Assembly (NCBI GenBank): GCA_040954595.2
Contig: CM082588.2
Span: forward strand, 12,338,001-12,402,000
Length of the DNA stretch: 64,000 nucleotides
DNA from: Balanoglossus misakiensis
Taxonomy: Eukaryota; Hemichordata
Direction of reading: 5' to 3'
A model generated the notes under the pieces. It had not been told where the DNA came from. It saw nothing but the letters and a program-made list of their open reading frames with translations, and did no database searches. This document shows, piece after piece, positions 40,101 through 51,974 of this stretch. A program made the position numbers and the translations under genes. Each line of letters starts with the position of its first letter. Position 1 is the first letter of the stretch.

Positions 40101-40761
40101 GGGGTTATTACACGAATTTTGGTCGATAACGCGTCGTATTCGAGTGATGTCCGTTTTTGACGAGTTGCGAAGCGAAGTCAAAATACGGACATCACGAGAA
40201 TGCATTGCGTTATCAACCAAAATTCGTGTAATAACCCCTTTATCATACATGCCTACCTATAAAACAGTACAATTTGCGAAAATGCGCCGAGAAAAACGAT
40301 TTCAAATTTGAACGGGCACCCTGGGATCACGGCAGTAGCCATGTTGTGACGTATGCATGTGGGCCGTAGTATCATTTTAAGGGGGTTGGCAGCTTTCATT
40401 ACGATGGGCACATCCGCATTCTAAATAAAATTGTCTACATTCTCTTTCAAAATATCATGTTAACAATTATTTTGCATTGAGAATTTCGAAGAAGTAAAAA
40501 TGATAGGTTCAACATGGCAAAACTGCCAGCTTTGAAAACGTTATTACAGCTTCTAATAATCGAATTTTACAACACCCCTCTCCACTAGTGTCCTATGCCC
40601 CATACGTCGCTCGCACGCGCAGCGAACTGTCGCTCCGCGCGTTCTCAAAAATAGTTCGAGACGCGGAGTGAAGATATATTGCACTCAGTGTATACCGTAA
40701 AATATCTTCGGGGCGAGAACAATGGAAAGTGCCAAATACAGGCGTTGCATGTATGATAAAG
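40101..40761 (+). mobile_element. Hairpin element family D
   Basis: Hairpin 40101-40238 from GGGGTTATTACACGAATTTT to its complement, with inner stem GTCCGTTTTTGAC/GTCAAAATACGGAC and tip GAGTTGCGAAGCGAA at 40162-40176. The tip contains GCGAAGC, a DNA mini-hairpin known for exceptional stability. The body runs to 40761 with inverted ends CTTTATCATACATGC/GCATGTATGATAAAG. Confidence 0.85.
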
Positions 40762-40917
40762 ACATTTATATGATGACATTATCACATTCAGTTTGAAGTA
40801 AGACAATGAATGATAATTATTTTTGTTTTCTTCTAAGTGTCCCATTGATTCATTCAAATGCGGTGATTGTAAGTACAAAATACACACAAATTACTATTTT
40901 AACCATGCAGTGTTACA

Positions 40918-41015
40918 GAGGCTAATGAGGCCACAGGAGTAATTTTTTTATTTCATGCCTGTAATAAAAAATTCATGAAATAAAAAAATATATTCCTGTG
41001 GCCTCATTAAGCCTC
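40918..41015. repeat. Inverted repeat, about 40-bp arms
   Basis: GAGGCTAATGAGGCCACAGG and the following T-rich stem to CATG pair with the complement ending AATGAGG-type sequence GCCTCATTAAGCCTC; the loop is 16 nt (CCTGTAATAAAAAATT) without the GA tip. It lies 67 bp upstream of the next PRKDC exon. Confidence 0.8.
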
Positions 41016-41082
41016 TATACAGTGTTAATAGTGTAATGAATGACACCAATTTTTTGATTACGGATTTGATGTTTTGCTTTAG

Positions 41083-41209
41083 CAGTCCATCCCAAACACC
41101 TTGTGGAGCACCCATTTGTACGAATGCATCACCAGCTTGTGTTTTAGACCCCACATCTCTTGGTTTTGACATGGCTGATGTTGAAGTCATCAATAACTTG
41201 CATGCAAGG
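41083..41209 (+). pseudogene. PRKDC: DNA-PKcs (PRKDC) exon with internal frame shift
   Basis: Acceptor TTTTGCTTTAG and donor GTAAGT are good. Starting in the phase set by the previous exon, the first half reads NTLWSTHLYECITSLC, like human CNTHLMRVLVQTLC. The second half is in another frame: LDPTSLGFDMADVEVINNL, like EPASIGFNIGDVQVM. The switch occurs at a TTTT run in TGTGTTTTAGACC, where one base too many explains it. A single-base homopolymer error or a real pseudogene mutation are both possible. Both halves clearly belong to the same HEAT-region exon. Confidence 0.72.
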
Positions 41210-41685
41210 GTAAGTATTATTATAAGAATTTATAACGGTTTTCCCCATATTTTAAACAAGTGTGTCTGTGTTGTGAATGAGTGATTCCTTTATGGGGGGA
41301 TTGCAGCTATAAGGGGAATCAATAGTCTGTAACACAGGTACACGAGTGAGGACTAATGACGAGAAAGATATGTTTATCACATACATACATCAGCTAATTT
41401 TGATTGTCAAATAAAACTTGTTAGGATGAAATTTGGAACTATGTTGTGCCAAAATGAAGAGATCAATATTATGCGGTCCCATTTGTCAGGTGCCTTTGTG
41501 GAAGAATTTTTTTTTGCAAAGAAATGATGCATAATGAGAATGGCATGAATTTCCTCTTTAGCATGCTAGTTAAAGGGCCGGGTTTGGAAGTGCTAAGCAT
41601 TATTTGGTTGAGCTCTCATCCATTCAGACTGGCAGATGGTAGCATGATATAATATTTATAATTGTTATTTTATCATTGGGAGCAG

Positions 41686-41781
41686 ACTTGACAATTACTG
41701 GGACTGCTTGCACAGAAAGCACCTAAGAGTGTTGTGATGGATTTGAAAAAAATGTATCCAGAAGATGCTTGGCCAGAAAGG
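41686..41781 (+). pseudogene. PRKDC: DNA-PKcs (PRKDC) exon, stop and phase mismatch
   Basis: A 96-nt segment with acceptor TTGGGAGCAG and donor GTAAGG. It reads LLGLLAQKAPKSVVMDLKK, comparable to human [20 protein letters not shown]. The incoming phase gives a TGA as the second codon (41689-41691). After the AAAAAAA run the frame that joins properly to the next exon is a different one (CIQKMLGQK rather than MYPEDAWPER). So one stop and one homopolymer-associated shift affect this exon. Confidence 0.62.
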
Positions 41782-41844
41782 GTAAGGATTGATAATCATT
41801 CAGTGACTCAGAGTGCTAATGAAATGGAATTAAGTCTCTCTGTT

Positions 41845-41879
<35 letters not shown>
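41845..41879. repeat. (ATC)n microsatellite
   Basis: About eleven uninterrupted ATC/TCA units in the intron after the preceding exon. Confidence 0.98.
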
Positions 41880-41959
41880 AATCTCTGTCATTAGATCCTC
41901 ATAATCTCTGAGCAAAATAGACCACCAAAATGACAGTGTCTTATCATTATCTATTACAG

Positions 41960-42098
41960 ACATGATGATATTCTCCTGATTACACCATCTTTACTGAAAG
42001 GCAGTGAGAAGGATGTTAACGTTATCAAACTGATCCAAATGGTATCAGAATATGAACAGCTTCACAAGGCAAACTTGCTTCCAGCGTTGCAACAAAAG
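41960..42098 (+). CDS. PRKDC: DNA-PKcs (PRKDC) exon, HEAT-repeat region
   Basis: Acceptor ATCTATTACAG, donor GTCAGT, ends in phase 0. It encodes HDDILLITPSLLKGSEKDVN then VIKLIQMVSEYEQLHKANLL, PALQQK. This corresponds to human [20 protein letters not shown] and [22 protein letters not shown], including the shared QLH.A.LL. The frame is open across the whole exon and fits the next exon. Confidence 0.78.
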
Positions 42099-42831
42099 GT
42101 CAGTTACTGAATAAGCCAAAGATGAGGGAGTTCTTAAACCCCGGTGCGTAAAAGGCCGGGGTTCGGATTAACGTGTGTTTGTATAGTTGTTTATTTGGGA
42201 GTGGTCATCGTGCATAACAACTGTGTAATTGATCTCATGTACATTGAAAATAATTGAACACCTTACAACTCCATGCGATTGACAGCTGTTTGAATTGCGT
42301 GGCCATTGTTTCCCAGGGACGCGATCCATTGTTCTGAAAAGCACTGAAACCAGATTTCTCCCAAAATCATTGTTGTTTCCAAAGCTCGTTTACTTTTTCG
42401 TCGATAACTTTATGTTGGACTGCAAACTTGTGCCAGTATTTAGCAGTATTTATTTTCTGTCATATGCAGAACAAGTGATAATCTCTAGCCTTTTACTTAG
42501 ATATTTCCACAGGCTGGATAATGTTATTTCTGATTGATTTGATTTGGTTCTGTTTGTGGAATCATGAACATGGAAAGGGGACAACTCCAATATCAGACAC
42601 GAATAAAACACACCTTTTTTCAACAAGCTTCCTGTGGAAAATAAACTCTTGTAACACAGCAACCGGGAAAGTTACAATACATACGGAGCTTTAGCCTTTA
42701 CAATACAAGCTTATGTGATCCAGGAATGTAAAAACGCCTTCATAATAAGCCAGATAACATTTACCAGTATGCCCTTTTCTGATTTTGGATATATTACAAA
42801 GTAAATGGCAATATTTTTATTCACACTGCAG
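42099..42831. other. Presumed PRKDC intron
   Basis: No repeat boundary or gene recognised; open frames are short and unconserved in appearance. Confidence 0.45.
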
Positions 42832-42993
42832 GGAGGTATCACTGGTGATAAACTGTCCTACAAGTTGTTGACTGCTGTGTTTGAGAGCATTGCTACAAAG
42901 ACAGGCAACTCACTTATCCCTGTCCATCTTTCACCAACCCCACACGGACTGGCTACCAGACTCCTAGGGCTGGCTTTCCTACAAGCTAATCAG
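42832..42993 (+). CDS. PRKDC: DNA-PKcs (PRKDC) exon, last one recognised
   Basis: A 162-nt, 54-codon exon in phase 0-0, acceptor ATTCACACTGCAG, donor GTAATG. It encodes GGITGDKLSYKLLTAVFESI then PVHLSPTPHGLATRLLGLAF, LQANQ. The human counterpart is [20 protein letters not shown]...[21 protein letters not shown]. No later PRKDC exon was found before the tandem array at 44.7 kb, so this run covers only a few hundred residues of a protein of about 4,100. Confidence 0.78.
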
Positions 42994-43039
42994 GTAATGA
43001 TATTCAGAAGTAAAGAAACTCATGGCCTTACCCTGGAGT

Positions 43040-43262
43040 ACATTTCTAACATGGTTAATCAATATACCCCTTCTCGCAACTTAAGGTCTCAGGAAAAGAA
43101 CCTTCTGACAACAACACAGTACAAGCAAGTCAATTGTGGACGTGCATTTTCTTATGCTACTGCAAAGCTATAGAACTCACAGCTTAATGAGATTTGACTA
43201 GCACCCAATCTTGAGTCTTATAAGATAAAACTGAAGACATATTTCTTTGAAAAAGCCTACAG
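43040..43262 (+). pseudogene. LINE ORF2 C-terminal fragment
   Basis: YISNMVNQYTPSRNLRSQEK, then CGRAFSYATAKL, stop (usual Trp in KLWN), NSQLNEI, LAPNLESYKIKLKTYFFEKA. This is the C-terminal end typical of CR1/Jockey-like LINE ORF2. It starts about 45 bp after the PRKDC exon donor and has stops. Confidence 0.8.
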
Positions 43263-43332
43263 TGTGTGAACAACCATTGGCCGCCACTGAACAGTAAATC
43301 TGGATATTACCGGCATATAAATGTTTTTGATT

Positions 43333-43470
43333 AGGTCCCATTGGTATGTACCATGGGACCTTATGGAATAGGTTACGTCTGTATGTATGTATGTATGTAT
43401 GTATGTATGTATGTATGTATGTATGTATGTATGTATGCATGCATGCATGCATGTATGTATGTATGTAACA

Positions 43471-43501
<31 letters not shown>

Positions 43502-44035
43502 TGTATGTATGTATGTATGTATGTATGTATGTATGTGTGTATGTCTGGATATCTGTATGTCCGTCCACATCAAAAACTTAAAAAACCTGCGTGTATCACC
43601 TTGATATTTGGTGTGCAGATGCAGGCTGGGCTGTAGATGGGAGTTCGTTCAAATGAAGTTGTCATTGCCAAAAATATGCAAATTAGCTGGGAAACTGTGA
43701 ATTTGGTCAAAACTCAGTAACTCAAGAACTACTGGTCAGATTGCTTTATGAAGTGGTGTGTATTTACTTTATTGAGTTGTTTATATACACAGCAAATTCC
43801 TGAATGATTACATAACTGGCTAAGTTTTAAAGAGACCAGCTGTTCTATTTAGTGTATGTACAGTACAAATGCCATTGGCAGCTTATGGGTCAGTCAGTGC
43901 TTGCCCATTGATCTCTCGCTATGTGTGTGTGTGTGTGGGTGTCTGTCTGTCTGTATATGTGAAAAAGTGTACTCCGGTGTACACTTTTTCTTGTGCAATT
44001 CCTCAATGCGACCATTGTGTCCTTGACACGATTTT
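43333..44035 (+). repeat. GGGACC-family repeat with TATG microsatellite
   Basis: GGTCCCATTGGTATGTACCA at the left, then a long (TATG)n run with TGCA interruptions (43380-43535), the same core as at 36180-36400, and the right end TGCGACCATTGTGTCC. The TATG run makes repetitive frames on both strands that are not genes. Confidence 0.92.
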
Positions 44036-44079
44036 TGATTGATTGATTAATTGAACTTTGTCATGTTGTTATAATATTC

Positions 44080-44737
44080 ATTATTACACCTCATGTATTA
44101 TACCGTATTCATGATTGGCTGAGACGCGCTCACGTGATATAGAAGAAAAAGTGATATAACATGGCTAGAGTCGATAAAGCCCTGTCGCGTGCGCTGATAT
44201 TGGCCGCTGAGTTGTTTTGGTGTTCTGCGTACGACTTCTGCGCGTACTAACTGTCGTTCAATGGCTTCCTTCATGATCAGTCAACTCCCGCATCTATGGC
44301 TTCAAAGCGACACATAAGCTTAATACCTGTTCAAATGGACGATATTTTATTGCAAACGGACAGTAAATACACCAAAATCGCAACCAACAGTGCAGTATCC
44401 TCAAAATTGTCTGAGTTCGAAGTAGGTATAGTTCTTGGGAGATCAAGACATTTTACATTCTCAGCAACGTACGACATACGGACGTGAGTCTACGTACTTC
44501 TATGCTGTAGTGTATATATGTTCAAATGTTCGGCGTAATAAAATTAATAGCACATGATGCTTCGGCAACATCACGATTTGAATCCTGCCCTTGGGCTGGT
44601 GCTCTCTGACCACAATATTGATGATACCCTCGCCTACGGCTTGCCTGCGGCTCGGGCATCATCAATATTGTGGTCAGAGAGCACCATCCCTCGTGCAGGC
44701 TTCAAATCGTGATATTGCTCTCTCTATCATGTGTTAT
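44080..44737 (-). mobile_element. Hairpin element family F (inverted orientation)
   Basis: Hairpin 44545-44737 with stem GGTGCTCTCTGACCACAATA against its complement and outer arms TAATAGCACATGAT/ATCATGTGTTATTA. On the minus strand the tip (44653-44630) contains two mini-hairpins in a row, GCC-GCA-GGC and GCC-GTA-GGC, joined by AA and flanked by GA on both sides. The left part (44080-44544) is the body, with ATTATTACACCTCATG as the likely opposite end. A 63-codon frame inside has no recognisable motif. Confidence 0.75.
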
Positions 44738-45000
44738 TATTGGGGGCACAAGCGCCCTCAGGCGGCTTGTGCCCCCATTGTTATTGTTGGAATATTTAGG
44801 GCCCAAGCCCAGCAGGCTTGGGCCCTATTGGTATTACTGGGGTTTTTTAGGGCCCAAGCGCATGCAGCGCTTGGGCCCTATTGTTATTATCCTGGTTTTT
44901 TAGGGCACAAGCCCAGCAGGCTTGTGCCCTATTGGTATTACTGGCTTTTTTTAGGGCCCAAGCCCAGCAGGCTTGGGCCCTATTGTTATTACTGGCTTTT
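44738..45000. repeat. GGGCCC hairpin cluster 1
   Basis: Five tandem short palindromes, each about 25-35 bp and followed by TATTGTTATTA/TATTGGTATTACTGG spacers: GGGGGCACAAGC type, AGGGCCCAAGCC, AGGGCCCAAGCGC, AGGGCACAAGCC and AGGGCCCAAGCC. Arm differences are matched on both sides of each hairpin. Confidence 0.92.
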
Positions 45001-46679
45001 TTCTTCTACTTCTTCTTCTTCTTTTTCTTCTTCTTCTTCTGTCGTTTTCTTTGGCGAGGTAGATCTGGAAAACTGCTAAACCTACCAATTTCAAACTTGG
45101 CACAATGGTGCAGGCCAATGAGAGCTAGTGCAGTACCCTTGTGAATGTTAAATTAGTCACGTGACCTGATGACCATATATGGGCAAAATTTCCAAATCGG
45201 CCTTATTTGCATATGAATGGAGATATCAAAATTCTTTTAGCAACTTTTGTGGACCATGTGGTCAGTGTCCTACATGCCAAATGTCAAGGCCATTGGCCAT
45301 TCCAATTTTGAGAAGAAGATTTTTAAGTATTATTTTTCATATTTTTTACCAAGCCATGGGCCTATACTTTCCATAGTAAAGCCATGACCACATATTAGTT
45401 TGGATAAATATGCATATATATCTCAAAATCTGTTAGGCCGATCATCTCCAACTTTGGTGTGCAGCTAGCCTAGCATTTGTCAATAATTTTAAGCGAAAAA
45501 AAATAGTATGAAAAATCGACCGATTTTTTTATATTAATTTTTTTATTAAATAATACCTTTACTTATACCTCTATGGTTAAGCTATGTCCATGTCTTATTG
45601 TGGAATTCTGATCTGTGCAATAGTCCTGTACAGTGACTGTCTATTGGTCGGTGAGCACAATGGCACCAAAATAAAAGGCACAATTTTAGGCTCACCTGTA
45701 ACACCTGCTTAACTCATTAATTATGTGCATACCTACTTCCAGGCTAACCAATAGGGCTATAGGTTTGGTTTTTGTTGAACATGGACCAGTATAGGGTCAA
45801 AATTTCTTCCCCAAATTTTGCATGTCCTCAGGTGACCTTTGACCTACTTTACCAGATCTTGGCATCCAGAGCAGGTACAGACTTGGCGTTTGGAGGGTTG
45901 GTACTAAAATTGAAAAGGCAAAATTGGGGGTCACCTGTGACACCTGCCTACCTCATTAATTATGTGCATACCTAATTCCAGGCTAACCAATAGGGCTATA
46001 GGTTTGGTTTTTGTTGAACATGGTCCAGTATAGGGTCAAAATTTCTTGCCCAAATTTTGTATGACCTCAGGTGACCTTTGACCTACTTTACCATATCTTG
46101 GCATCCAGAGCAGGTACAGACTTGGCGTTTGGAGGGTTGGGACTAAAATTGAAAAGGCAACACTGGGGGTCACCTGTGACACCTGCCAACCTCTTTAATT
46201 ATGTGCATACCTAATTCCAGGCTAACCAATAGGGTTATAGGTTTGGTTTTTGTTGAACATGGACCAGTATAGGGTCAAAATTTCTTGCCCAAATTTTGTA
46301 TGACCTCAGGTGACCTTTGACCTACTTTACCATATCTTGGCATCCAGAGCAGGTATAGACTTGGCGTTTGGAGGGTTGGGACTAAAATTGAAAAGGCAAC
46401 ACTGGGGGTCACCTGTGACACCTGCCTACCCCATTAATTATGTGCATACCTAATTCCAGGCTAACCAATAGGGTTATAGGTTTGTTTTTTGTTGAACATG
46501 GACAAGAATAGGGTCAAAATTTCTTGCCCAAATTTTGCATGAACTCAGGTGACCTTTGACCTACTTTACCATATCTTAGCATCCAGAGCAGATATGCTTA
46601 TTGCTATGTTGCTCTGTGCTGTGTTGGCTTGGGCCTGCTATTGCTGCTTGCAGCTATATTTCTTCTACTTCTTCTTCTT

Positions 46680-46825
46680 TAGGGCACAAGCCCCACAGGC
46701 TTGTGCCCTATTGGTATTGTTGGCTTTTTAGGGCCCAAGCCCAGCAGGCTTGGGCCCTATTGTTTTTACTGGAGTTTTTTAGGGCCCAAGCCCAGCAGGC
46801 TTGGGCCCTATTGGTATTACTGGCT
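46680..46825. repeat. GGGCCC hairpin cluster 2
   Basis: Three units: AGGGCACAAGCC/GGCTTGTGCCCT, then two of AGGGCCCAAGCC/GGCTTGGGCCCT, with TATTGNTNTTACTGG spacers, inserted ahead of a CTT tract. Confidence 0.92.
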
Positions 46826-49800
46826 TTTTTCTTCTACTTCTTCTTCTTTTTCTTCTTCTGTCGTTTTCTTTGGCGAGGTAGATCTGGAAAACTGCTAAAC
46901 CTAACAATTTCAAACTTGGCACAATGGTGCAGGCCAATGAGAGCTAGTGCAGTACCCTTGTGAATGTTAAATTAGTCACGTGACCTGATGACCATATATG
47001 GGCAAAATTTCCAAATCGGCCTTATTTGCATATGAATGGAGATATCACAATTCTTTTAGCAACTTTTGCGGACCATGTGGTCAGTGTCCTACATGCCAAA
47101 TGTCAAGGCCATAGGCCATGTCAATTTTGAGAAGAAGATTTTTAAGTATTATTTTTCATATTTTTCGCCCAAGCCATGGGCCTATACTTTACATTGTACA
47201 GCTATGGCCACATATTATTTTGGATAAATATGCATACATATCTCAAAATCTGTTAGGCCGATCATCTCCAACTTTGGTGTGCAGCTAGCCTATTATTTGT
47301 CAATAATTTTAAGCGGAAAAAAATAATATGAAAAATCGACCGATTTTTTTATATTAATTTTTTTATTAAATTTATACCTTTACTTATACCTCTATGGTTA
47401 AGCTATGTCCATGTCTTATTGTGGAATTCTGGTCTGTGCAATAGTCCTGTACAGTGACTATCTATTGGTCAGTGAGCACAATGGCACCAAAATAAAAGGC
47501 AAAATGTTAGGCTCACCTGTAACACCTGCTTAACTCATTAATTATGTGCATACCTAATTCTGGGCTAACTAAGAGGGCTAGAGGATTCGTTCTTGTGGGA
47601 CATGGACCAGTATAGGGTCAAAATTTCTTGCCCAAATTTTGGGTGACCTCAGGTGACCTTTGACCTACTTTCCTATATCTCGGCATCCAGAGCAGGTACA
47701 GACTTGGCGTTTGGAGGGTTGGGACTAAAATTGAAAAGCCAAAATGGGGGTCACCTGTGACACCTGTATATCTCATTAATTATGTGCATACCTAATTCCA
47801 GGCTAACCAATAGGGCTATAGGTTTGGTTTTTGTTGAACATGGACAAGTATAGGTTCAAAATTTCTTGCCCAAATTTTGCTTGACCTCAGGTGACCTTTG
47901 ACCTACTTTACCAGATCTTGGCATCCAGAGCAGGTACAGACTTGACGTTTGGAGTGTTGGGACTAAAATTGAAAAGCCAAAATTGGGGATCACCTGTGAC
48001 ACCTGCCTACCTCATTAATTATGTGCATACCTAATTCCAGGCTAACCAATAGGGCTATAGGTTTGGTTTTTGTTGAACATGGACCAGTATAGGGTCAAAA
48101 TTTCTTGCCCAAATTTTGCATGAACTCAGGTGACCTTTGACCTACTTTACCATATCTTGGCATCCAGAGCAGATATGCTTATTGCTATGTTGCTATGTGC
48201 TATGTGCTATGTTGGCTTGGGCCCGCTATTGCTGCTTGCAGCTATATTCTTCTACTTCTTCTTCTTTTTCTTCTTCTGTCGTTTTCTTTGGCGAGGTAGA
48301 TCTGGAAAACTGCTAAACCTACCAATTTCAAACTTGGCACAATGGTGCAGGCCAATGAGAGCTAGTGCAGTACCCTTGTGAATGTTTAATTAGTCACGTG
48401 ACTTGATGACCATATATGGGCAGAATTTTCAAATCGGCCTTATTTGCATATGAATGGAGATATCAAAATTATTTTAGCAACTTTAGCGGACCATGTGGTC
48501 AGTGTCCTACATGCCAAATGTCAAGGCCATTGGCCATGCCAATTTTCAGAAGAAGATTTTTAAGTATTATTTTTGATATTTTTTGACCAAGCCATGTGCC
48601 TATACTTTCCATAGTAAAGCTATGACCACATATTATTTTGGATAAATATGCATACATATCTCAAAATCTGTTAGACCAATCATCTCCAACTTTGGTGTGC
48701 AGCTAGCCTAGCATTGGTCAATATTTTTAAGCAGAAAAAAATAATATGAAAAATCGACCGATTTTTTTATATTAATTTTTTTATTAAATTTATACCTTTA
48801 CTTATACCTCTATGGTTAAGCTATGTCCATGTCTTATTGTGGAATTCTGGTCTATGCAATAGTCCTGTCAGTGAGCACAAAGGCACCAAAATAAAAGGCA
48901 CACTTTTAGGCTCACCTGTGACACCTGCATATCTCATTAATTATGTGCATACCTAATTCCAGGCTAACCAATAGGGCTATAGGTTTGGTTGTTGTTGAAC
49001 ATGGACCAGTATAGGGTCAAAATTTCTTGCCCAAATTTTGCATGACCTCAGGTGACCTTTGACCTACTTTTCCATATCTTGGCACCCAGGGCAGGTACAG
49101 ACTTGGCGTTTGGAGGGTTGGGACTAAAATTGAAAAGCCAAATTCTGGGTCACCTGTGACACCTGCATATCTTATTAATTATGTGCATACCTAATTCCAG
49201 GCTAACCAATAGGGCTATAGGTTTGGTTTTTGTTGAACATGGACCAGTATAGGGTCAAAATTTCTTGCCCAAATTTTTGCATGACCTCAGGTGACCTTTG
49301 ACCTATTTTCCCATATCTTGGCATCCAGAGCAAATATGCTTATTGCTATGTTGCTATGTGCTATGTTGGCTTGGGCCCGCTATTGCTGCTTGCAGCTATA
49401 TTCTTTTTCTTCTTCTTCTTCTTCTTCTTCTGTCGTTTTTTCGGCCAGGTAGATCTGGAAAACGGCTAAACCTACCAATTTCAAACTTGGCACAATGGTG
49501 CAGGTCAATGAGAGCTAGTGCAGTACCCTTGTGAATGTTTAATTAGTCATGTGACCTGATGACCATATATGGGCAAAATTTTCAAATTGGCCTTATTTGC
49601 ATATGAATGGACATATCAAAATTCTTTTAGCAAGTTTTACGGACCATATGGCCAGGGTTCTACATGCCAAATGTCAAGGCCATAGGCCATGTCAATTTTG
49701 ATAAGAAGATTTTTAAGTATTATTTTTCATATTTTTCGCCCAAGCCATGGGCCTATACCTTACATAGTAAAGCTATGAACACATATTATTTTGGATAAAT

Positions 49801-51974
49801 ATGCATACATATCTCAAAATCTGTAAGGCCGATCATCTCCAACTTTGGTGTGCAGCAAGCCTAGCATTTGTCAATAATTTTAAGCAAAAAAAAATAATAT
49901 GAAAAATCGACCGATTTTTTTATATTAATTTTTTTATTAAATTTATACCTTTACTTATACCTCTATGGTTAAGCTATGTCCATGACTTATTGTGGAATTC
50001 TGGTCAGTGCAATAGTCCTGTACAGTGAGTGTCTATTGGTCAGTGAGCACAATGGCACCAAAAAAAAAAGGCAAAATTTTAGGCTCACCTGTAACACCTG
50101 CTTAACTCATTAATTATGTGCATACCTAATTCTGGGCTAACTAAGAGGGCTAGAGGTTTCGTTCTTGTGGGACATGGACCAGTATAGGGTCAAAATTTCT
50201 TGCCCAAATTTGGGGTGACCTCAGGTGACCTTTGACCTACTTTCCTATATCTCGGCATCCAGAGCAGGTACAGACTTGGCGTTTGGAGGGTTGGGACTAA
50301 AGTTGAAAAGCCAAAATAGGGGTCACCTGTGACACCTGCATATCTCATTAATTATGTGCATACCTAATTCCAGGCTAACCAATAGGGCTATAGGTTTGGT
50401 TTTTGTTGAACGTGGACCAGTATAGGGTCAAAATTTATTGCCCAAATTTTGCATGACCTCAGGTGACCTTTGACCTACTTTACCATATCTTGGCATCCAG
50501 AGCAGATACAGAATTGGCGTTTGGATGGTTGGGACTAAAATTGAAAAGCCAAATTGGGGGGTCACCTGTGACACCTGCCTACCTCATTAATTATGTGCAT
50601 ACCTAATTCCAGGCTAACCAATAGGGCTATAGGTTTGGTTTTTGATGAACATGGACCAGTATAGGGTCAACATTTCTCGCCCAAATTTTGCATGACCTCA
50701 GGTGACCTTTGACCTACTTTTCCATATCTTGGCATCCAGAGCAGATATGCTTATTGCTATGTTGCTATGTGCTATGTTGGCTTGGGCCCGCCATTGCTGC
50801 TTGCAGCTATATTCTTCTACTTCTTCTTCTTCTTCTGTCGTTTTCTTTGGTGAGGTAGATCTGGAAAACTGCTAAACCTACCAATTTAAAACTTGGCACA
50901 ATGGTGCAGGCCAATGAGAGCTAGTGCAGTACCATTGTGAATGTTTAATTAGTCACGTGACCTGATGACCATATATGGGCAAATTTTTCAAATCGGCCTT
51001 ATTTGCATATGAATGGAGATATCAAAATTATTTTAGCAACTTTTGCGGACCATGTGGTCAGTGTCCTACATGCCAAATGTCAAGGACATTGGCCATGCCA
51101 ATTTTGAGAAGAAGATTTTTAAGTATTATTTTTCATATTTTTTGACCAAGCCATGGGCCTATACTTTCCATAGTAAAGCTAAGACCACATATTATTTTGG
51201 ATATATATGCATACATATCTCAAAATCTGTTTGGCCAATCATCTCCAACTTTGGTGTGCAGCTAGCCTAGCATTTGTCAATAATTTTAAGCGGAAAAAAA
51301 TAGTATGAAAAATCGACTGATTTTTTTATATTAATTTTTTTATGAAATTTATACCTTTAATTATACCTCTATGGTTAAGCTATGTCCATGTCTTATTGTG
51401 GAATTCTGGTCTGTGCAATAGTCCTGTACAGTGACTGTCTTGTGGTCAGTGAGCACAATGGCACCAAAATAAAAGGCACAATTTTAGGCTCACCTGTAAC
51501 ACCTGCTTAACTCATTAATTATGTGCGTACCTAATTCTGGGCTAACTAAGAGGGCTAGAGGTTTCGTTCTTGTTGGACATGGACCAGTATAGGGTCAAAA
51601 TTTCTTGCCCAAATTTTGTATGACCTCAGGTGACCTTTGACCTACTTTTCTATATCTCGCCATCCAGAGCAGGTACAGACTTGGCGTTTGTAGGGTTGGG
51701 ACAAAAATTGAAAAGCAAAAATAGGGGTCACCTGTGACACCTGCATATCTCATTAATTATGTGCATACCTAATTCCAGGCTAACCAATAGGGCTATAGGT
51801 TTGATTTTTGTTGAACATGGACCAGTATAGGGTCAAAATTTCTTACCCAAATTTTGCATGAACTCAGGTGACCTTTGACCTACTTTACCATATCTTGGCA
51901 TCCAGAGCAGATATGCTTATTGCTATGTTGCTATGTGCTATGTTGGCTTGGGCCCGCTATTGCTGCTTGCAGCT

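Noticed and set aside
41600-41660. Short match to 4798-4860 (TTGAGCTCTC..CCA, GGTAGCATGATATAAT)
   Set aside because: A real shared fragment, but too short and without visible ends to define an element.
43381-43581. Long MYVCMYVC / HTYIHTYI reading frames on both strands
   Set aside because: They are translations of a (TATG)n microsatellite inside a dispersed repeat; all frames stay open because the unit lacks stops.
44296-44487. 63-codon ORF within hairpin element F
   Set aside because: No motif, short, and inside a non-autonomous element body; coding status unsupported.
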